Assembly (NCBI RefSeq): GCF_010093815.1 | Contig: NW_022985573.1 | Location: 120,488 to 184,487 of the forward strand | Direction: 5' to 3' | DNA: 64,000 nucleotides | Source of the DNA: Pseudovirgaria hyperparasitica | Taxonomy: Eukaryota; Ascomycota; Dothideomycetes; Acrospermales; Acrospermaceae | Shown: positions 63,001-64,000 of the stretch, piece by piece | Layout of the letters: each line of letters starts with the position of its first letter | How positions within the stretch are numbered: position 1 is the stretch's first letter | Notes under the pieces: model-generated | Databases searched by the model: none | What the model was told of the DNA's origin: nothing | The model's input: the letters and a program-made list of their open reading frames with translations, nothing else | Made by a program: the position numbers and the translations under genes

Positions 63001-63798
63001 CGAAATATAGTTTTCTACTTATCTCCGCGACGAATTCAAAGCCGGTAATATATATCTTATAAATCTAGCTTCGTAAAGTACTTTACCTTTATTAATTAGT
63101 CTAAAGATTTACTAACTAGTAGTAATAGATAACGATTCTTCTTAGTTACTATATTTAGTGCCTGATAGTCGATATATAGATATAAACTTCCGTCTTTCTT
63201 CTTTATAAAGAGAATAGATACGCCGGCTAATAACGTACTATAATATATCTAGTCTCTTCCGAGGTATTCTTTAATATATTTATAAAGAACTTCGAGTTCT
63301 AGTCTCGAAAGTAGGTAAAGTAGACTATAAGGGACGTCTACTCCCTCCTTAAGCTTAATCTTTAGCTTATACGGTCTATAGTTAGAGAGAAGTAACGTAT
63401 CTTCTACCGAAAACACATCCGTATACTACGAATATATATTAGATAGCGTGTCTTTGCTCTAATTATTACTATTATTCTCGTCTTTATTAATGATTAATAA
63501 GAATATAAGATAGATTAGCGATAATCGGGTCCGTATGGTAAGGTTCCATGCCTCCTTACTAATAGTTATAACTTACTAGTATAATTTACTACGGTGTTAT
63601 TAGAACGTTAATATCTCCTTCTAAAAATTAAGGATAGGGTTTAGACGTCTAAGCTAAGGCATGCCTAGAATCATATTCTATTAGCTAATATTAGCTACGA
63701 TAAATTTATTAGATATGTACTATTTTATTATCTTCGAGTTATAAACTTCGTAATTCGTTATAGCTTTACCTAAAGTTCTAACTTTATATCTATTAACT
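60024..63798 (-). mobile_element. Gypsy-2, minus strand, chromodomain-type (Ty3/Gypsy chromovirus)
   Basis: From right to left: protease-like end (63500-63790), RT (about 62500-63350, catalytic YLDNILIY at 62856-62898, second Asp changed), RNase H (about 61980-62480), integrase (zinc-binding part about 61500-61620; core about 61080-61470 with VLDRFIK, IVSDRG and QIDRQIERQNQ blocks, the second and third near the usual catalytic positions), and a C-terminal chromodomain-like piece (about 60400-60580, ILASxxx then WLYK/KGYNSNKDT-like). Chromodomains direct such elements to heterochromatin. Gag is missing; the 5' side is cut by a LINE end. Stops abundant. Confidence 0.88.
60196..60247. repeat. 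26-bp tandem duplication in the Gypsy-2 3' region
   Basis: TTCTAAGTTTGAACTTTCT and its near copy stand head to tail (60196-60221, 60222-60247). Located 3' of the Gypsy-2 coding region, perhaps in its 3' LTR, whose ends I cannot fix. Confidence 0.65.
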
Positions 63799-64000
63799 AT
63801 AATAATAATAATAATAATATTATATAACTAAGTAGAGTAGTACTCTATAGGCCTATACCTCCTCTAGTCTAAGCTACTATATAAGAAGAAACCCTATAGG
63901 GAAAAACTTCCTTATATCTATAACTACATCTTATTAAATCTCTATTTCGTCTTAAGTATATAGCTATAGGGTACGCCTATTAGCCTATAGCCTATATTAC
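63799..64000 (-). mobile_element. LINE-A 3' end, entering at the window edge
   Basis: Trinucleotide tail at about 63799-63820 followed by the LINE-A 3' UTR in reverse, matching 39266-39470. The rest lies beyond the window. Confidence 0.9.

Overview
The window looks like an accessory, repeat-rich region of a filamentous ascomycete genome (Pezizomycotina). Introns of 49-68 bp with fungal-type branch points, a HET-domain gene, Tad1-type LINEs and heavy repeat-induced point mutation (RIP) all point that way. A dothideomycete is a reasonable guess but is not proven. In the repeats CpA and TpG are almost absent while CpG is kept, so old coding frames are riddled with TAG and TAA.

Layout. (1) 1-2616: the 3' end of a LINE, then the 5' LTR, Gag and protease region of a minus-strand Copia element. 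(2) 2617-15172: a low-repeat gene island. It holds one minus-strand spliced gene (3164-4792), a short broken frame (7139-7501), two plus-strand spliced genes (9196-10199 and 11145-12047), a solo-type LTR (12299-12431) and a RIP-killed HET-domain gene (13474-14935). None of the three apparently expressed genes could be named. All look nuclear: AT-hook-like, NLS-like, coiled-coil or acidic segments, and no signal peptides. (3) 15173-16055: the 3' LTR and RNase H end of a second Copia copy of the same family, then an unclassified LTR-like repeat (R1). (4) 16056-64000: a nest of retroelements. Two Tad1-like LINE subfamilies, A and B (each about 5.3 kb: zinc-knuckle ORF1, then endonuclease and RT), lie in both orientations, inserted into each other and into three Gypsy families. 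Two runs of N (21491-22435 and 47975-48094) are assembly gaps.

Insertion order can be read in places. LINE-A at 39266-44576 split a Gypsy RT gene and is flanked by a 14-bp target duplication. A 1.55-kb chimeric LINE at 55764-57318 split a LINE-B copy and is flanked by a 15-bp duplication.

Most interesting points: a chimeric LINE in which a captured open frame of about 395 codons is fused in frame to the LINE RT, present in two copies with the same 5' end; a near-perfect 31-nt palindrome kept at both ends of both LINE subfamilies (14 copies); the HET gene with 13 internal in-frame stops over about 360 codons but no indel in that stretch; and an island bounded by same-direction LTRs of one Copia family. 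Names such as LINE-A, LINE-B, Gypsy-1 to -3 and R1 are local labels only.
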